Assembly: GCA_964551445.1 (NCBI GenBank)
Contig: CAZKCG010000003.1
Location: 62,001-126,000 of the forward strand
Origin: DAOPXV01 sp964551445
GTDB taxonomy: Bacteria; Muiribacteriota; UBA9980
Direction of reading: 5' to 3'
DNA: 64,000 nucleotides
The translations under genes were made by a program, and so were the position numbers. The notes under the pieces are model-generated. The model saw only the letters and a program-made list of their open reading frames with translations, did no database searches and was not told the DNA's origin. This document shows, one piece after another, positions 36,123 to 44,860 of this stretch. Positions within the stretch are counted from its first letter, which is position 1. Every line of letters starts with the position of its first letter.

Positions 36123-37260
36123 ATATAACCTCGATATCCCTTTTATTTGCCGGACGCGGGTTGGTTATAAGGCAGGGATCGGCGATGGCTTTTCTTGAAA
36201 GCTCAGATATATCCGAATTATTAACGCCCCGATCTCTCAGCGCCCTGTTTATTCCGATGCGGTTCTTGAATTCTCTTATGAATCCGGTAAGAGCTTTTTT
36301 GTTATCCGCACTTGAACCGGAAGTCTTTATACCCAGTATGCGCATTATATCCATATATTTTTCCTCCGCGCAGGAAAAATTAAAATCGACCACATGTTCA
36401 ATGAGCATTCCGTTACATTCACCATGGGCCAGATCGAGAAGTCCACCAAGACTGTGGGCCATGGCGTGTATCGCTCCAAGTATCGCGTTTGAAAAAGCGA
36501 GGCCGGCTTCGAGACTTCCGAACAAGACCAGCTTTCTGTATTCGATATTATCAGGTTCATCGAGCGCTTTCGGAAGAAATTCAAAGAGGGTTTTTATGGC
36601 TTCACGGGCATGCAGATCGGTCATAAGCGAACTGCCCTTTGAAACATAGGCTTCAAAAGCATGGGATATTGCGTCTATTCCGGTGCAGGCGGTCAGGTAC
36701 GGGTCCATCGTCAAAGTGACCTCGGGATCTATAAGCGCGGCGTCAGGAACTATGGCCTTACTCACGATGACTATCTTCACTTTTTCTTTCTGGTTTAAAA
36801 TTATTGAAAATTGAGACACTTCGGAGGCCGTGCCGGCCGTCGTAGGAATAAAAATAAGGGGTGGAACGGGTTTTTCGATCTTATCGACGCCTTTGAATTC
36901 TAAAATGTGTTTCTGATTGGAATGGACTATTCCTATTCCCTTGGCGCAATCCATAGGGCTTCCGCCGCCAATGGAAACAATCAGGTCGCATTTTTCCGAT
37001 CCGAAAAGCTCGGCTCCTTCCATAACTTCAATTTCGCGGGGATTGGGCGACACGCTCTGAAAAATGCAGATATCTATACCTGAACTTATAAGACTTTCGG
37101 AAACGTCAGAAAAAAAAGCCTGTGAGCGGACGATCTTATCCGTCACTATCATGGCTTTTTTTGAGCCGAGGTTTTTCGCGTATTGTCCGGCGAGTTTTCT
37201 GGCCCCTTCGCCAAAAATGATCTCTGGAGTCAGAAACTTTCTGAGATTGGCGGCCATCAT
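36106..37260 (-). CDS. Iron-containing (group III) alcohol dehydrogenase
   Basis: A 384-residue NAD(P)-dependent dehydrogenase. Motifs are VSIGGGSPMDCAKGI for nucleotide binding, IPTTAGTASEVSQF, and the metal ligands in TGIDAISHAFEAY (Asp, His), AIHAMAHSLGG (His) and LAHGECN (His). The family interconverts alcohols and aldehydes or ketones. The SD AGGAGGG is close to two successive ATG codons, and the second may be the true start. It is first of a two-gene unit with the overlapping sensor kinase. Confidence 0.92.
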   Translation of the reverse strand: MMAANLRKFLTPEIIFGEGARKLAGQYAKNLGSKKAMIVTDKIVRSQAFFSDVSESLISSGIDICIFQSVSPNPREIEVMEGAELFGSEKCDLIVSIGGGSPMDCAKGIGIVHSNQKHILEFKGVDKIEKPVPPLIFIPTTAGTASEVSQFSIILNQKEKVKIVIVSKAIVPDAALIDPEVTLTMDPYLTACTGIDAISHAFEAYVSKGSSLMTDLHAREAIKTLFEFLPKALDEPDNIEYRKLVLFGSLEAGLAFSNAILGAIHAMAHSLGGLLDLAHGECNGMLIEHVVDFNFSCAEEKYMDIMRILGIKTSGSSADNKKALTGFIREFKNRIGINRALRDRGVNNSDISELSRKAIADPCLITNPRPANKRDIEVIYEQAI

Positions 37261-37376
37261 TCCCTCCTATACGCATTTTCATAAAATAACGATTTTTGTC
37301 GTATTGAAAGAATGTTAGCATTTTTATTAATGTTTTTCAATGTTTTTTGAAATATATTTTATCAGGATAAGAGCGG

Positions 37377-37742
37377 TTAATATTTATTGCTGTATCTTAT
37401 CGCGAATTTTTTGTTGGTATCGCGGTCTATGAAATAGATCTCGTAACTTTTAGCGTCGAGCTGATAAGGCGAACCCCACGGATCGACCGGCGCCTGCGGA
37501 AGATATTTTCCGACAAGCGCGTCTATCGAAGGCGGATTATGACCGTTGGATTGAACTCTATACAGTAATATGGTGTTACGGATCGATTCGAGATCGCTTT
37601 TTGCCCTTACGATCTTTGATGTTTTAGGATTTAATGAGATGTTTGGAATAAGAAAAACGACGAGAATTGAAATAATTATTATCGCCATCGATAGTTCGAT
37701 AAGCGAAACGCCTTTATTTTTATCGGTTTTATTTATCTTCAT
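37377..37742 (-). CDS. Type II secretion pseudopilin, GspG-like
   Basis: A 121-residue class 3 signal protein: a short basic leader, cleavage at G|VSLIEL with Glu at +5, a hydrophobic helix (about 12-33), and the C-terminal GspG signature LPQAPVDPWGSPYQL. Prepilin peptidase would cleave and methylate it, and it would assemble in a pseudopilus. It stands alone, with no other type II secretion gene nearby. Only a weak GGAAAA precedes the ATG. Confidence 0.88.
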   Translation of the reverse strand: MKINKTDKNKGVSLIELSMAIIIISILVVFLIPNISLNPKTSKIVRAKSDLESIRNTILLYRVQSNGHNPPSIDALVGKYLPQAPVDPWGSPYQLDAKSYEIYFIDRDTNKKFAIRYSNKY

Positions 37743-37904
37743 GATCTAATTTTCCAAAGGCCTCGGCCTTACGTCATATAATTCGCATTCCTTTGCGGAT
37801 AAATAATTCGAGTATGCGGGCAATTATAGTAAACGCTTATTTAAAGCCTTTTCATAAAAATTATAGCATTTAAATTCCAAAAGCAAAAGCCGGTTAAAAA
37901 ATTC

Positions 37905-37933
37905 TTGACTATACCGGATTAAAAGTGTATTAT
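37905..37933 (+). promoter_or_regulatory. Sigma-70-type promoter for the MgtE-like gene
   Basis: TTGACT (37905-37910), 17 bases, TATTAT (37928-37933), about 75 bases upstream of the GTG start. The leader is short, and I see no Mg2+ or Mn2+ riboswitch in it. Confidence 0.7.
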
Positions 37934-38009
37934 AACCTCGTTCATAAACGCTTCGAATGGTGAGAAAAAGCAATGTAGAATCTTAAAATTAAAAAAGAGG
38001 GTATAAACT

Positions 38010-39350
38010 GTGCAGACTGCGGCCACACAGCTCAAACGAACGCATATTTTAAAGGAATTCAACACTTTTTTTCTGTCGGATATTTTATACCTGAAAGTTT
38101 ATGACAAAAGCGATAAGGTCATCGGATATATAGACGACATCGCTATCAATATAAAACTCAACCTGAGACACCCCTTCGTTTCAGCTTTTATTATCAGATC
38201 AACCAATAAAGATACCATAGCCGTCGACGATCTTTCGATCGCCGAATACCGGCTCGACTATTTCAAACTGATCAAAGAACCTAATTTTATTCAAAAACCT
38301 ATAAACGAAGCCGGCGAATACGAAAGCGAAGAAGAAATATTATTAAAGCGCGACATCCTCGATAAACAGATCGTCGATACCGGCGGCATGCGCATCGTTC
38401 GTGTAAACGACATAAAACTTACATTCGTTAAATCCGGAATTATCGCTATCGGCGCTGACATCGGCCCGACGGGACTCATGAGACGCCTAAGCCTCGAGCG
38501 CCTTTTTAAAGCGGTGGCGTCTTTTTTTAATAAAAAAATACCCGATAAAATATTATCCTGGCAGTTCGTCGAACCGCTCGGAACCGGCGGACATAAAATA
38601 AAACTCAATATTCCCTACGGAAAACTTTCGCTTCTTCATCCGGCCGATATCGCCGATATCATGGAAGAACTTTCGGTCCAGGAAAGCGCCGAGATATTCA
38701 AATCCCTCGACGAAGAGACGGCGGCTGAAACGCTGTCCGAAATAGACGAATCAGATCTTCAGCTTTCCCTTATAGAGTCGCTCGACACCGAAAGGGCCGC
38801 GGACATCCTTGAAATGATGCCGCCTGACGAGGTCGCCGACATATTGGGCGATATGCCCGAACAGCAGGCCGAAGAAATATTATCGGACATGAACTCGCAG
38901 GGCGCGGAAGAGGTCCGTGAACTCATGAGCCACGACGAAGATACCGCCGGCGGGCTTATGACCACCGAATACATATCTTTTCCGGAAGAGTTCAACGTGG
39001 AACAGGCGCTTTCCGAATTCAGGCTCCTCGCGCCGAATATCGAAACCACCTATTATTTATACGTCGAGGAAAAAGGCGGCTATCTCAAAGGCGTTATAAC
39101 GCTTAAAAACCTTATAATGGCAAGGCCTTTCCAGAAATTAACGGAGATCATGAACAGAAAGGTCGTATCGGCTCTCGTAACCGAGCATAAGGACGAGGTC
39201 GCCGAAAAAATAGGCCGATACAGCCTTCTCGCGCTGCCGGTAGTGGATGAGAACGATATAATACAGGGAATAATAACCCTCGATGACGTTATGGATATTA
39301 TAGTGGAAAACAAGGAAAGCATGACTCATTTCATGAAAGGCTCCGAATAG
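38010..39350 (+). CDS. Soluble MgtE_N-CBS protein with PRC-like domains, lacking the channel
   Basis: A 446-residue protein with no membrane segments. Two PRC-barrel-like segments (about 20-80 and 105-155) precede an MgtE N-domain (205-310) with helical repeats LLHPADIADIMEEL and MMPPDEVADILGDM. Then comes DEDTAGGLM, the typical joint to the CBS pair (315-375 and 380-440). In MgtE these cytoplasmic domains sense Mg2+ and gate the channel, which is absent here. The gene starts at GTG after AGAGGG and is followed 67 bases later by an Nramp-related transporter, suggesting it gates or senses for that protein. Confidence 0.88.
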   Translation: MQTAATQLKRTHILKEFNTFFLSDILYLKVYDKSDKVIGYIDDIAINIKLNLRHPFVSAFIIRSTNKDTIAVDDLSIAEYRLDYFKLIKEPNFIQKPINEAGEYESEEEILLKRDILDKQIVDTGGMRIVRVNDIKLTFVKSGIIAIGADIGPTGLMRRLSLERLFKAVASFFNKKIPDKILSWQFVEPLGTGGHKIKLNIPYGKLSLLHPADIADIMEELSVQESAEIFKSLDEETAAETLSEIDESDLQLSLIESLDTERAADILEMMPPDEVADILGDMPEQQAEEILSDMNSQGAEEVRELMSHDEDTAGGLMTTEYISFPEEFNVEQALSEFRLLAPNIETTYYLYVEEKGGYLKGVITLKNLIMARPFQKLTEIMNRKVVSALVTEHKDEVAEKIGRYSLLALPVVDENDIIQGIITLDDVMDIIVENKESMTHFMKGSE

Positions 39351-39377
39351 CGGAACGCCGGATCTTGCTATAATATT

Positions 39378-39391
39378 TTTGAATATTCAAA
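39378..39391. promoter_or_regulatory. Palindrome between the MgtE-like and Nramp genes
   Basis: TTTGAATATTCAAA, a 14-base perfect palindrome, lies about 27 bases before the Nramp start and just after a TTGCTATAAT sequence. It could be a metal-regulator operator or a chance AT palindrome. Confidence 0.25.
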
Positions 39392-39417
39392 TTTTTTTAT
39401 TAACTGGTGATATTTTT

Positions 39418-40707
39418 GTGTGGATGAAACTTAAACACAGATGGAAAGAATTTCTAATATTTCTCTCGCTCGTCGGACCGGGAATAATAACCGGCAACGT
39501 CGATAACGACGCCGGCGGCATCGCCACATATTCGATCGCGGGCGCGCATTACGGCTATTCAATGCTCTGGACGCTCATTCCTGTCACCATACTTTTAATA
39601 TATACGCTCAACGCAAGTTATCGCATGGGCGCGGCAACGGGCCAGGGCCTCGGCGATCTTATCCGTGAAAAATTCCGCGTCAAGGGCGCTTTCATTCTAT
39701 TAATGCTCGTGTTCATGGCTAATCTCGGGACGACAACATCTGAATTCGCCGGTATTTACAGTAGCATTCAGATCATCGGCATCAATCTCGCCAAGGAAAT
39801 GCCTATATTTCACAACAAAATATTTCTCGTATCGCTGACCTATTTATTGACCATACTAATGGCATGCCTGGTATGGCTGATAGTCGTAAAAGGAACTTAT
39901 AAACTCGTCGAGCGCATTTTCATATTCGCCTGCCTCTTCTACTTTTCATACGTCCTTTCGGCTTTTTACGCAAAGCCTGTATGGAGCGACGTGTGGCGCG
40001 GTCTTTTCGTCCCCACCATCCAGTATAATCAGGAATACATATTCGACCTCATCGGCGTCATAGGAACTACGATAACGCCGTGGATGAATTTTTACATGCA
40101 TGCCACGATGCTTGAAAAGGGCATAACCGCGAAAAATTATCATATCAGCAAGTGGGACGTCGTGATAGGAAGCTTAATGACCGACGTAATGTCATTCTTC
40201 ATGATCGTAGCCTGCGGCGCCACGCTTTTCCAACAACACATAAGAGTTGAAACAATTGAAGACATAGGAAAATCACTGATACCCATCGCGGGTAACTATT
40301 CATCGCTGCTCTTCGCATTCGGCCTTTTTAACGCATCGGTCTTCGCGTCGGCCATATTGCCGCTTGCGACCGCTTACGCCATATGCGAAACATTCGGATG
40401 GGAGATAGGCATCGAAAAAAGCTTCAAGGAAGCCCGTATGTTCTACACAATATTCACGGTTATGATCGTGATAGGATGTTCGCTCGTTCTCATTCCGGGA
40501 ATGCCCCTTTTGTTCGTCATGCGCGCATCCCAGGTCGCGAACGGACTTCTTCTTCCGATTTTTCTGTTCTATCTCATAACTATAGCCGCCGATAAAAAAG
40601 TGATGGGCAAATTCGTTCACACTTCATTCGAAAGAGGTTTCGGCTGGATATCGCTTATAATACTGAGCGCCCTGAGCTTGCTTCTGGTGTATAAATATAT
40701 CAGCTGA
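39418..40707 (+). CDS. Nramp-related divalent metal transporter with divergent metal site
   Basis: A 429-residue membrane protein with about 11 helices. I take the GTG seven bases after GGTGA as start. The first helix reads GPGIITGNVDNDAGGIAT where canonical Nramp has the DPGN metal motif. Helix 6 reads TITPWMNFYMHATM in place of MPHN-type sequence, so the Mn/Fe-selective Met is not at its usual place. Such changes occur in Nramp-related Mg2+ or other lineages. With the soluble MgtE-type sensor encoded just upstream, a regulated Mg2+ or Mn2+ uptake system is inferred. Confidence 0.85.
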   Translation: MWMKLKHRWKEFLIFLSLVGPGIITGNVDNDAGGIATYSIAGAHYGYSMLWTLIPVTILLIYTLNASYRMGAATGQGLGDLIREKFRVKGAFILLMLVFMANLGTTTSEFAGIYSSIQIIGINLAKEMPIFHNKIFLVSLTYLLTILMACLVWLIVVKGTYKLVERIFIFACLFYFSYVLSAFYAKPVWSDVWRGLFVPTIQYNQEYIFDLIGVIGTTITPWMNFYMHATMLEKGITAKNYHISKWDVVIGSLMTDVMSFFMIVACGATLFQQHIRVETIEDIGKSLIPIAGNYSSLLFAFGLFNASVFASAILPLATAYAICETFGWEIGIEKSFKEARMFYTIFTVMIVIGCSLVLIPGMPLLFVMRASQVANGLLLPIFLFYLITIAADKKVMGKFVHTSFERGFGWISLIILSALSLLLVYKYIS

Positions 40708-40747
40708 TAAACTATTACACAAATTTTAAAAATGCGTTTATAAGACC

Positions 40748-40781
40748 AAAAACGCCGTTCTTATTAAAAAACGGCGTTTTT
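40748..40781 (+). terminator. Rho-independent terminator
   Basis: AAAAACGCCGTT pairs perfectly with AACGGCGTTTTT across a ten-base loop. It closes the MgtE-like/Nramp unit. Confidence 0.85.
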
Positions 40782-40841
40782 TAATATTTCAGTTTAATAT
40801 ATCAAAGCAATATACTTCCATAGACATAAAATTAATAACAA

Positions 40842-41108
40842 TTTTTTTTATGGGTATCTCGGAGGAGGCGTAGCCCGTGGACGACGCGCCTGAGGCGCTA
40901 GTGCCGCTGAAGCCAGGATGGCGGGAAGCGGCGGGGCGAGAGCCTCCGAGAGGTAAGCGGCGCGAATTCAAGGATGAACCAGGCCTGCGTGACCAACAGG
41001 ATGTTGGAAATGCCGCTGAAGCCATGGACGACGGGCCTGAGGCCCAAGTGTCGGCGGAGCCATGGATGGCGGGAGCCGACGGGCGAGAAGCGGCTCCCAT
41101 AAAAAAAA
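40842..41108 (+). repeat. Inverted-repeat-bounded hairpin-array element, copy A
   Basis: A 267-base GC-rich island in AT-rich surroundings, bounded by a perfect 13-base inverted repeat (TTTTTTTTATGGG at 40842-40854, complement at 41096-41108). The inside is a string of small hairpins: GCGCC-TGA-GGCGC, GCCA-GGA-TGGC (40912-40922), CCAACA-GGA-TGTTGG (40993-41007), GGGCC-TGA-GGCCC and GCCATGGATGGC. It shares an identical 30-base block (40984-41013) with 58008-58037 in reverse orientation. The 80-codon ORF inside is a by-product of composition, not a gene. There is no transposase, so it is non-autonomous. Confidence 0.75.
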
Positions 41109-41115
41109 TTCGTTA

Positions 41116-41703
41116 TTAATTTTCCTTAAAAACCGTGTCTATCGCAAGCGACGCCGCCAGCAGCAGAATTTTAACGACAGGCTGGTCTTCGAAAGCCTGG
41201 CCGAGAGAGACCACATAGTTATCGGCGGATGTGAACATCTCTTTCGCCATACCGCCCCATTTTTTCGTTACAACGCCAAGTTCATTCCCGCCCATATCGG
41301 TTATTTTGAAATTCCAGCCCTTCCAGTCGCCGGAAACATCGGCTATCTGTTTACCGGACGAGTCATGGACGGTGAAACCGCCGCCGATAGTGAATATCTT
41401 GCTTTTGAAATAACCTATATTCGTGCCGGCTGAATTGAAAACCGTTATCTGCGATCTGATAAAAGTAAATGATTTCTGGATCGAAAAAACAGGCGGCTGA
41501 CCTTCATTTTCATAAACGTTTACAGTAGTTGGAAGCACTTTTTTATCGACCACGAGCCTTAAATATTTTAAAAAATCCGAAGGCTGGTCCTTCATTATTC
41601 CGATCTGCATATTCGTTTCGGGATCGAATATATCATAAATATCTGTAAGTTTTACCATGGCGACGCGTTCCCTGACAAGGTAATCCTTCTTCGAAAGTAA
41701 CAT
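41116..41703 (-). CDS. Phospholipid scramblase/LURP-one-related protein
   Basis: A 195-residue protein of the Tubby-like, LURP-one/scramblase superfamily as I recognise it. It has beta-strand repeats YDIFDPETNMQIGIMKD, FTFIRSQITVFNSAGTNIGYFKSK and FTVHDSSGKQIADVSGDWKGWNFKITD, and ends in a hydrophobic helix (KILLLAASLAIDTVF), the usual C-terminal helix of the fold. Bacterial members have no established biochemical role. AGAGAGG lies six bases before the ATG. Its stop is eight bases from the end of repeat copy A. Confidence 0.8.
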   Translation of the reverse strand: MLLSKKDYLVRERVAMVKLTDIYDIFDPETNMQIGIMKDQPSDFLKYLRLVVDKKVLPTTVNVYENEGQPPVFSIQKSFTFIRSQITVFNSAGTNIGYFKSKIFTIGGGFTVHDSSGKQIADVSGDWKGWNFKITDMGGNELGVVTKKWGGMAKEMFTSADNYVVSLGQAFEDQPVVKILLLAASLAIDTVFKEN

Positions 41704-41897
41704 TATTGCCTCTCTTTAAAATCACGCCTCATAAAACCAAACCGGGCTGAATTCAAGCTTTTCACGGTCAAAAACCGGAAGGCTTTTTTAAACAGCTCGA
41801 TCTGAAATATCATGACCGTAAATTTTTTTAATTGTATTATCTATAAATAATATAATTTAAAACTTAAAAAGTCAAGTTTGCTTTTTAAAAATAGTAT

Positions 41898-41926
41898 TTG
41901 CAAAATAAAAAGAATTAGTATATAAT
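41898..41926 (+). promoter_or_regulatory. Sigma-70-type promoter for the rhodanese gene
   Basis: TTGCAA (41898-41903), 17 bases, TATAAT (41921-41926), about 50 bases before the rhodanese start at 41975. Confidence 0.65.
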
Positions 41927-41974
41927 AGTAAACGAATATCTTATATTTAAAAGAAGGCTTTAAAGGTGAGACAT

Positions 41975-42382
41975 ATGACATGGCAGACTTTTCTTTTCAT
42001 CATTATAATCATCACGGCGATAGTCGTCCTCAAAGGCAAAATGAAATTTGAAGGAGATAATATGAAGGTATCCGAATTGAACGCTGTTTTAAAAGAAGGA
42101 AAACTTTCCGAACGAAAAGCGCTTGTATTAGACGTTCGCGAAGGATATGAATTCAAGGAAGGCCATATAAAAGGTTCGCTCAACATCTCACTCGGCGAGA
42201 TCGAAGGAAAGATCGAGAAAATAAAAAAATATGAAACGGTCTACGTTATATGCCATAGCGGCGCGAGATCGGCCATGGCGTGCCGGGTCATTAAAAATCT
42301 ATGCGCCGGATCGGTCAACCCTGTCAATGTCGAAGGCGGCATGAGCGCGTGGCACGGCGCGAATTTCGAATACGAAAAATAA
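41975..42382 (+). CDS. Membrane-anchored rhodanese
   Basis: A 135-residue protein with an N-terminal membrane helix (TFLFIIIIITAIVVL) and one rhodanese domain (about 30-133): LVLDVREGYEFKEGHI and the active-site loop ICHSGARSA with the persulfide-forming Cys. Rhodaneses carry or transfer sulfane sulfur. The start is the ATG after GGTGAG. Another rhodanese-rich operon lies 4 kb away on the opposite strand. Confidence 0.9.
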   Translation: MTWQTFLFIIIIITAIVVLKGKMKFEGDNMKVSELNAVLKEGKLSERKALVLDVREGYEFKEGHIKGSLNISLGEIEGKIEKIKKYETVYVICHSGARSAMACRVIKNLCAGSVNPVNVEGGMSAWHGANFEYEK

Positions 42383-42462
42383 ATATCGGTCTTGAAAAGC
42401 CGAACGCTTTATGTTATGATGGATTTGACCGGGACCCACACTCATAAATAAAGCGAGGAACC

Positions 42463-43911
42463 ATGAAAATAACCGTCTTGAACGGCAGCCCCAAGGGCGA
42501 TATCAGCGTGACCATGCAGTACGTCAATTACATAAAAAATAATTGCGGCAACGGCGTGTCATACCAGGTCTTCGACATTTCAAAAGAGATCAGAAAGATC
42601 GAAAAAAATAAAAATTACCTGCTTGAAATAGTTTCTCATATTTCTTCTTCTGACGCTGTGATATGGGCGTTCCCCGTGTATGTTTTCCTCGTCCCTGCCC
42701 AGCTCAAGCGTTTCATCGAGCTCGTTTTCGAGTGCGGGCTCTCAAATAGATTTTCCGGAAAATACGCGACGGCGATCACTACCTCCGTCCATTTCTTCGA
42801 CACGACCGCCCACGATTATATCGCGGCCGTGAGCGAAGACCTCGGAATGAATTATATCGACGGTTATTCGGCGGAAATGATGGAACTTGCGGATAACGCT
42901 GAATCGCCCGGCAGGCTTCTATCGTTCGCGAACGGATTCATTAACGACATAAGGAAAAAAGCGCCGCGCGCCTTACGCTTCGACGCCATGCCGGATCATC
43001 TCTTCAAATATGAACCGGAAATATCGCCCGAACGCAAAACAACAAAAGAAACCGGAAAATCAAATATATCCGGCGATCCCGAGATCGTCCCGGGCCGCGC
43101 GCCTGCCCTGAAAGAACCGGTAAAACTACTCATACTGACCGATGAATTTGGAACCGTTTCAAATATCTCAAAAATGATAGAAACCGTTTCGAACGCTTTT
43201 CCCGGCGAAACTGAAATAGTGAACCTGACCGAAAGCGATATAAAAAGCCCATGCATAGGCTGTATGACTTGCGCGTATGAATCGATATGCGTCTTTAAAG
43301 ACGATATACGAAAGATCGTCGAAAATAAGATCCAGCCCGCTGACGCGATAGTATTCGCGGGGGCCGTCCGCGACCGCTACCTTTCATCGCTTTGGAAAAC
43401 ATTTTTCGACCGCTGTTTTTACCGCGGCCACATATCTTTATACGATCAAAAACCAGTCGGATTCATAGTTTCGGGCGCCCTTAGAAAACTTCCTTGGCTC
43501 CGTCAGATATTTGAAGGCATGGCCGATCTGGAAGATTCCGCGCTTGCGGGTATCGTTACCGACGAATGCGACGATTCCTCTGAACTTTCTGCGCAGTTGG
43601 GCCATCTGGCCGAAAAACTCGCGTATGCCGTTGAAAATGGGACCCGCGGCAAAAATACTTTTTATTCGGAAGGCGCGCGTCTCATCTTCAGGGAGATGGT
43701 CTACCGCACATGGCCGCTTTTTCGAATGGACCATAAGCATTACAGCGCCAACGGCTACTACGATTTTCCGCAAAAAAGATATTCAGAGCGGCTTATGAAC
43801 GCTTTTTACGGACTTTTGATGCTTGTGCCCTCGATCAGAAAATATATGTACCGCAATATGAAAAAGCTTATGCTGCGGCCTTTTGAAAAGATCAATAAAA
43901 TAAAAAAATAG
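42463..43911 (+). CDS. Tandem flavodoxin-like NAD(P)H oxidoreductase
   Basis: A 482-residue protein with two flavodoxin-fold domains. The first (1-170) begins MKITVLNGSPKG, the FMN phosphate loop. The second (about 225-400) begins LLILTDEFGTVS and contains CIGCMTCAYESICVFKDD, a Cys-rich pattern as in iron-sulfur flavoproteins and NADPH-dependent FMN reductases. A basic C-terminal tail follows. The second phosphate loop is degenerate, so FMN binding may be limited to the first domain. The SD GCGAGG precedes the ATG. The next gene follows after nine bases. Confidence 0.85.
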   Translation: MKITVLNGSPKGDISVTMQYVNYIKNNCGNGVSYQVFDISKEIRKIEKNKNYLLEIVSHISSSDAVIWAFPVYVFLVPAQLKRFIELVFECGLSNRFSGKYATAITTSVHFFDTTAHDYIAAVSEDLGMNYIDGYSAEMMELADNAESPGRLLSFANGFINDIRKKAPRALRFDAMPDHLFKYEPEISPERKTTKETGKSNISGDPEIVPGRAPALKEPVKLLILTDEFGTVSNISKMIETVSNAFPGETEIVNLTESDIKSPCIGCMTCAYESICVFKDDIRKIVENKIQPADAIVFAGAVRDRYLSSLWKTFFDRCFYRGHISLYDQKPVGFIVSGALRKLPWLRQIFEGMADLEDSALAGIVTDECDDSSELSAQLGHLAEKLAYAVENGTRGKNTFYSEGARLIFREMVYRTWPLFRMDHKHYSANGYYDFPQKRYSERLMNAFYGLLMLVPSIRKYMYRNMKKLMLRPFEKINKIKK

Positions 43912-43920
43912 GCGGTTATT

Positions 43921-44724
43921 ATGGAAAAAAATAACACTCATTTTGAAAATGATATTTTGAATGTCCCCAAAGGGATCAAAGTCGACATAAACACACCTAC
44001 AGAACTTGCGATCAATTTTTTAACGATGGTTTCCGCAGCTTCGACGCTGCTTCTGATAAATCTTTATTTCAGAAGCAGCAGAGGTTCTTTCGCTACATAC
44101 GCATCCCTTGCCGCGGTCCTTTTCTTCGTCTTTTTAATGACCAGATATGATACGGATAATTATTATATAATCGAGAATGGAACGGGAGACATCTATTATT
44201 TTTATAAATTCCTCGATAAAAAAACCGTCATGCTATATAAAAAAGCGAGTGATATAAAGACTATCACGGTCGGCGGAACAGGCGATGTGAACCACAGTGA
44301 TATTGCCCGATGGTCATATATAATTCTTCTTGCCGATAAAAAAGGCGGAACCACGGGATTCAGTTTCTGGAAAAACGGCGATGAAGGTCTTGAACTTCTT
44401 AACAAAGAAGCTGAAAAATACGCAAGATCCGTCGGATGCGAATTTATTCCCGGCCTGCCCCGCTGCGCGGCTATGATCAGTTTTAAAAACAGCGAAGTCT
44501 GCGTCGAACATATCCTTAAAAATCCGGACATGTTCACGCGCTTAACAAGACCCGCTTCTTACGGGTATATGATCTATCTGGAGCTTTTCGTGCTTCTTGC
44601 GATAACAGCCGGAACCGCGTATGTTTTCTTCTTCGTGACCATCTGCCCCGGTATAAGACAGACGCTTTTAATAATATTCGTCGTAATAACCATCATTTTT
44701 AACAGAAGATATATCGCCGGATAA
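43921..44724 (+). CDS. Uncharacterised membrane protein with cytoplasmic PH-like domain
   Basis: A 267-residue protein with two N-terminal membrane helices (about 28-48 and 58-76), a soluble central domain (80-205), and two C-terminal helices (about 218-262). The soluble part (DNYYIIENGTGDIYYFYKF, FSFWKNGDEGLELLNKEAEK) resembles bacterial PH-like membrane proteins in layout. It is closely linked to the double flavodoxin gene, nine bases upstream. No function can be named. Confidence 0.7.
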   Translation: MEKNNTHFENDILNVPKGIKVDINTPTELAINFLTMVSAASTLLLINLYFRSSRGSFATYASLAAVLFFVFLMTRYDTDNYYIIENGTGDIYYFYKFLDKKTVMLYKKASDIKTITVGGTGDVNHSDIARWSYIILLADKKGGTTGFSFWKNGDEGLELLNKEAEKYARSVGCEFIPGLPRCAAMISFKNSEVCVEHILKNPDMFTRLTRPASYGYMIYLELFVLLAITAGTAYVFFFVTICPGIRQTLLIIFVVITIIFNRRYIAG

Positions 44725-44796
44725 ACAAGGCGCGACAGTCAATTATATGTTCTATAATATGCAAAACAGGAAGGACCATGAAAAACGCAAAAGCGT

Positions 44797-44825
44797 TTGA
44801 CATGAACAATTCGTTCTGGTAGAAT
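44797..44825 (+). promoter_or_regulatory. Sigma-70-type promoter for the C45-type gene
   Basis: TTGACA (44797-44802), 17 bases, TAGAAT (44820-44825), about 35 bases upstream of the ATG at 44861. Confidence 0.7.
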
Positions 44826-44860
44826 CATACCTACGGTAAAATAAATTTCTGGGAGGAATC

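Noticed and set aside
40877..41119. 80-codon open frame inside repeat copy A
   Set aside because: The sequence is a hairpin array shared with 57901-58212, and the frame is not preserved in the other copy.
44779..44820. 13-codon reading frame with an SD upstream of the C45-type gene (possible leader peptide)
   Set aside because: The -35 and -10 boxes of the downstream promoter lie inside it, and it has no codon bias suggesting attenuation.
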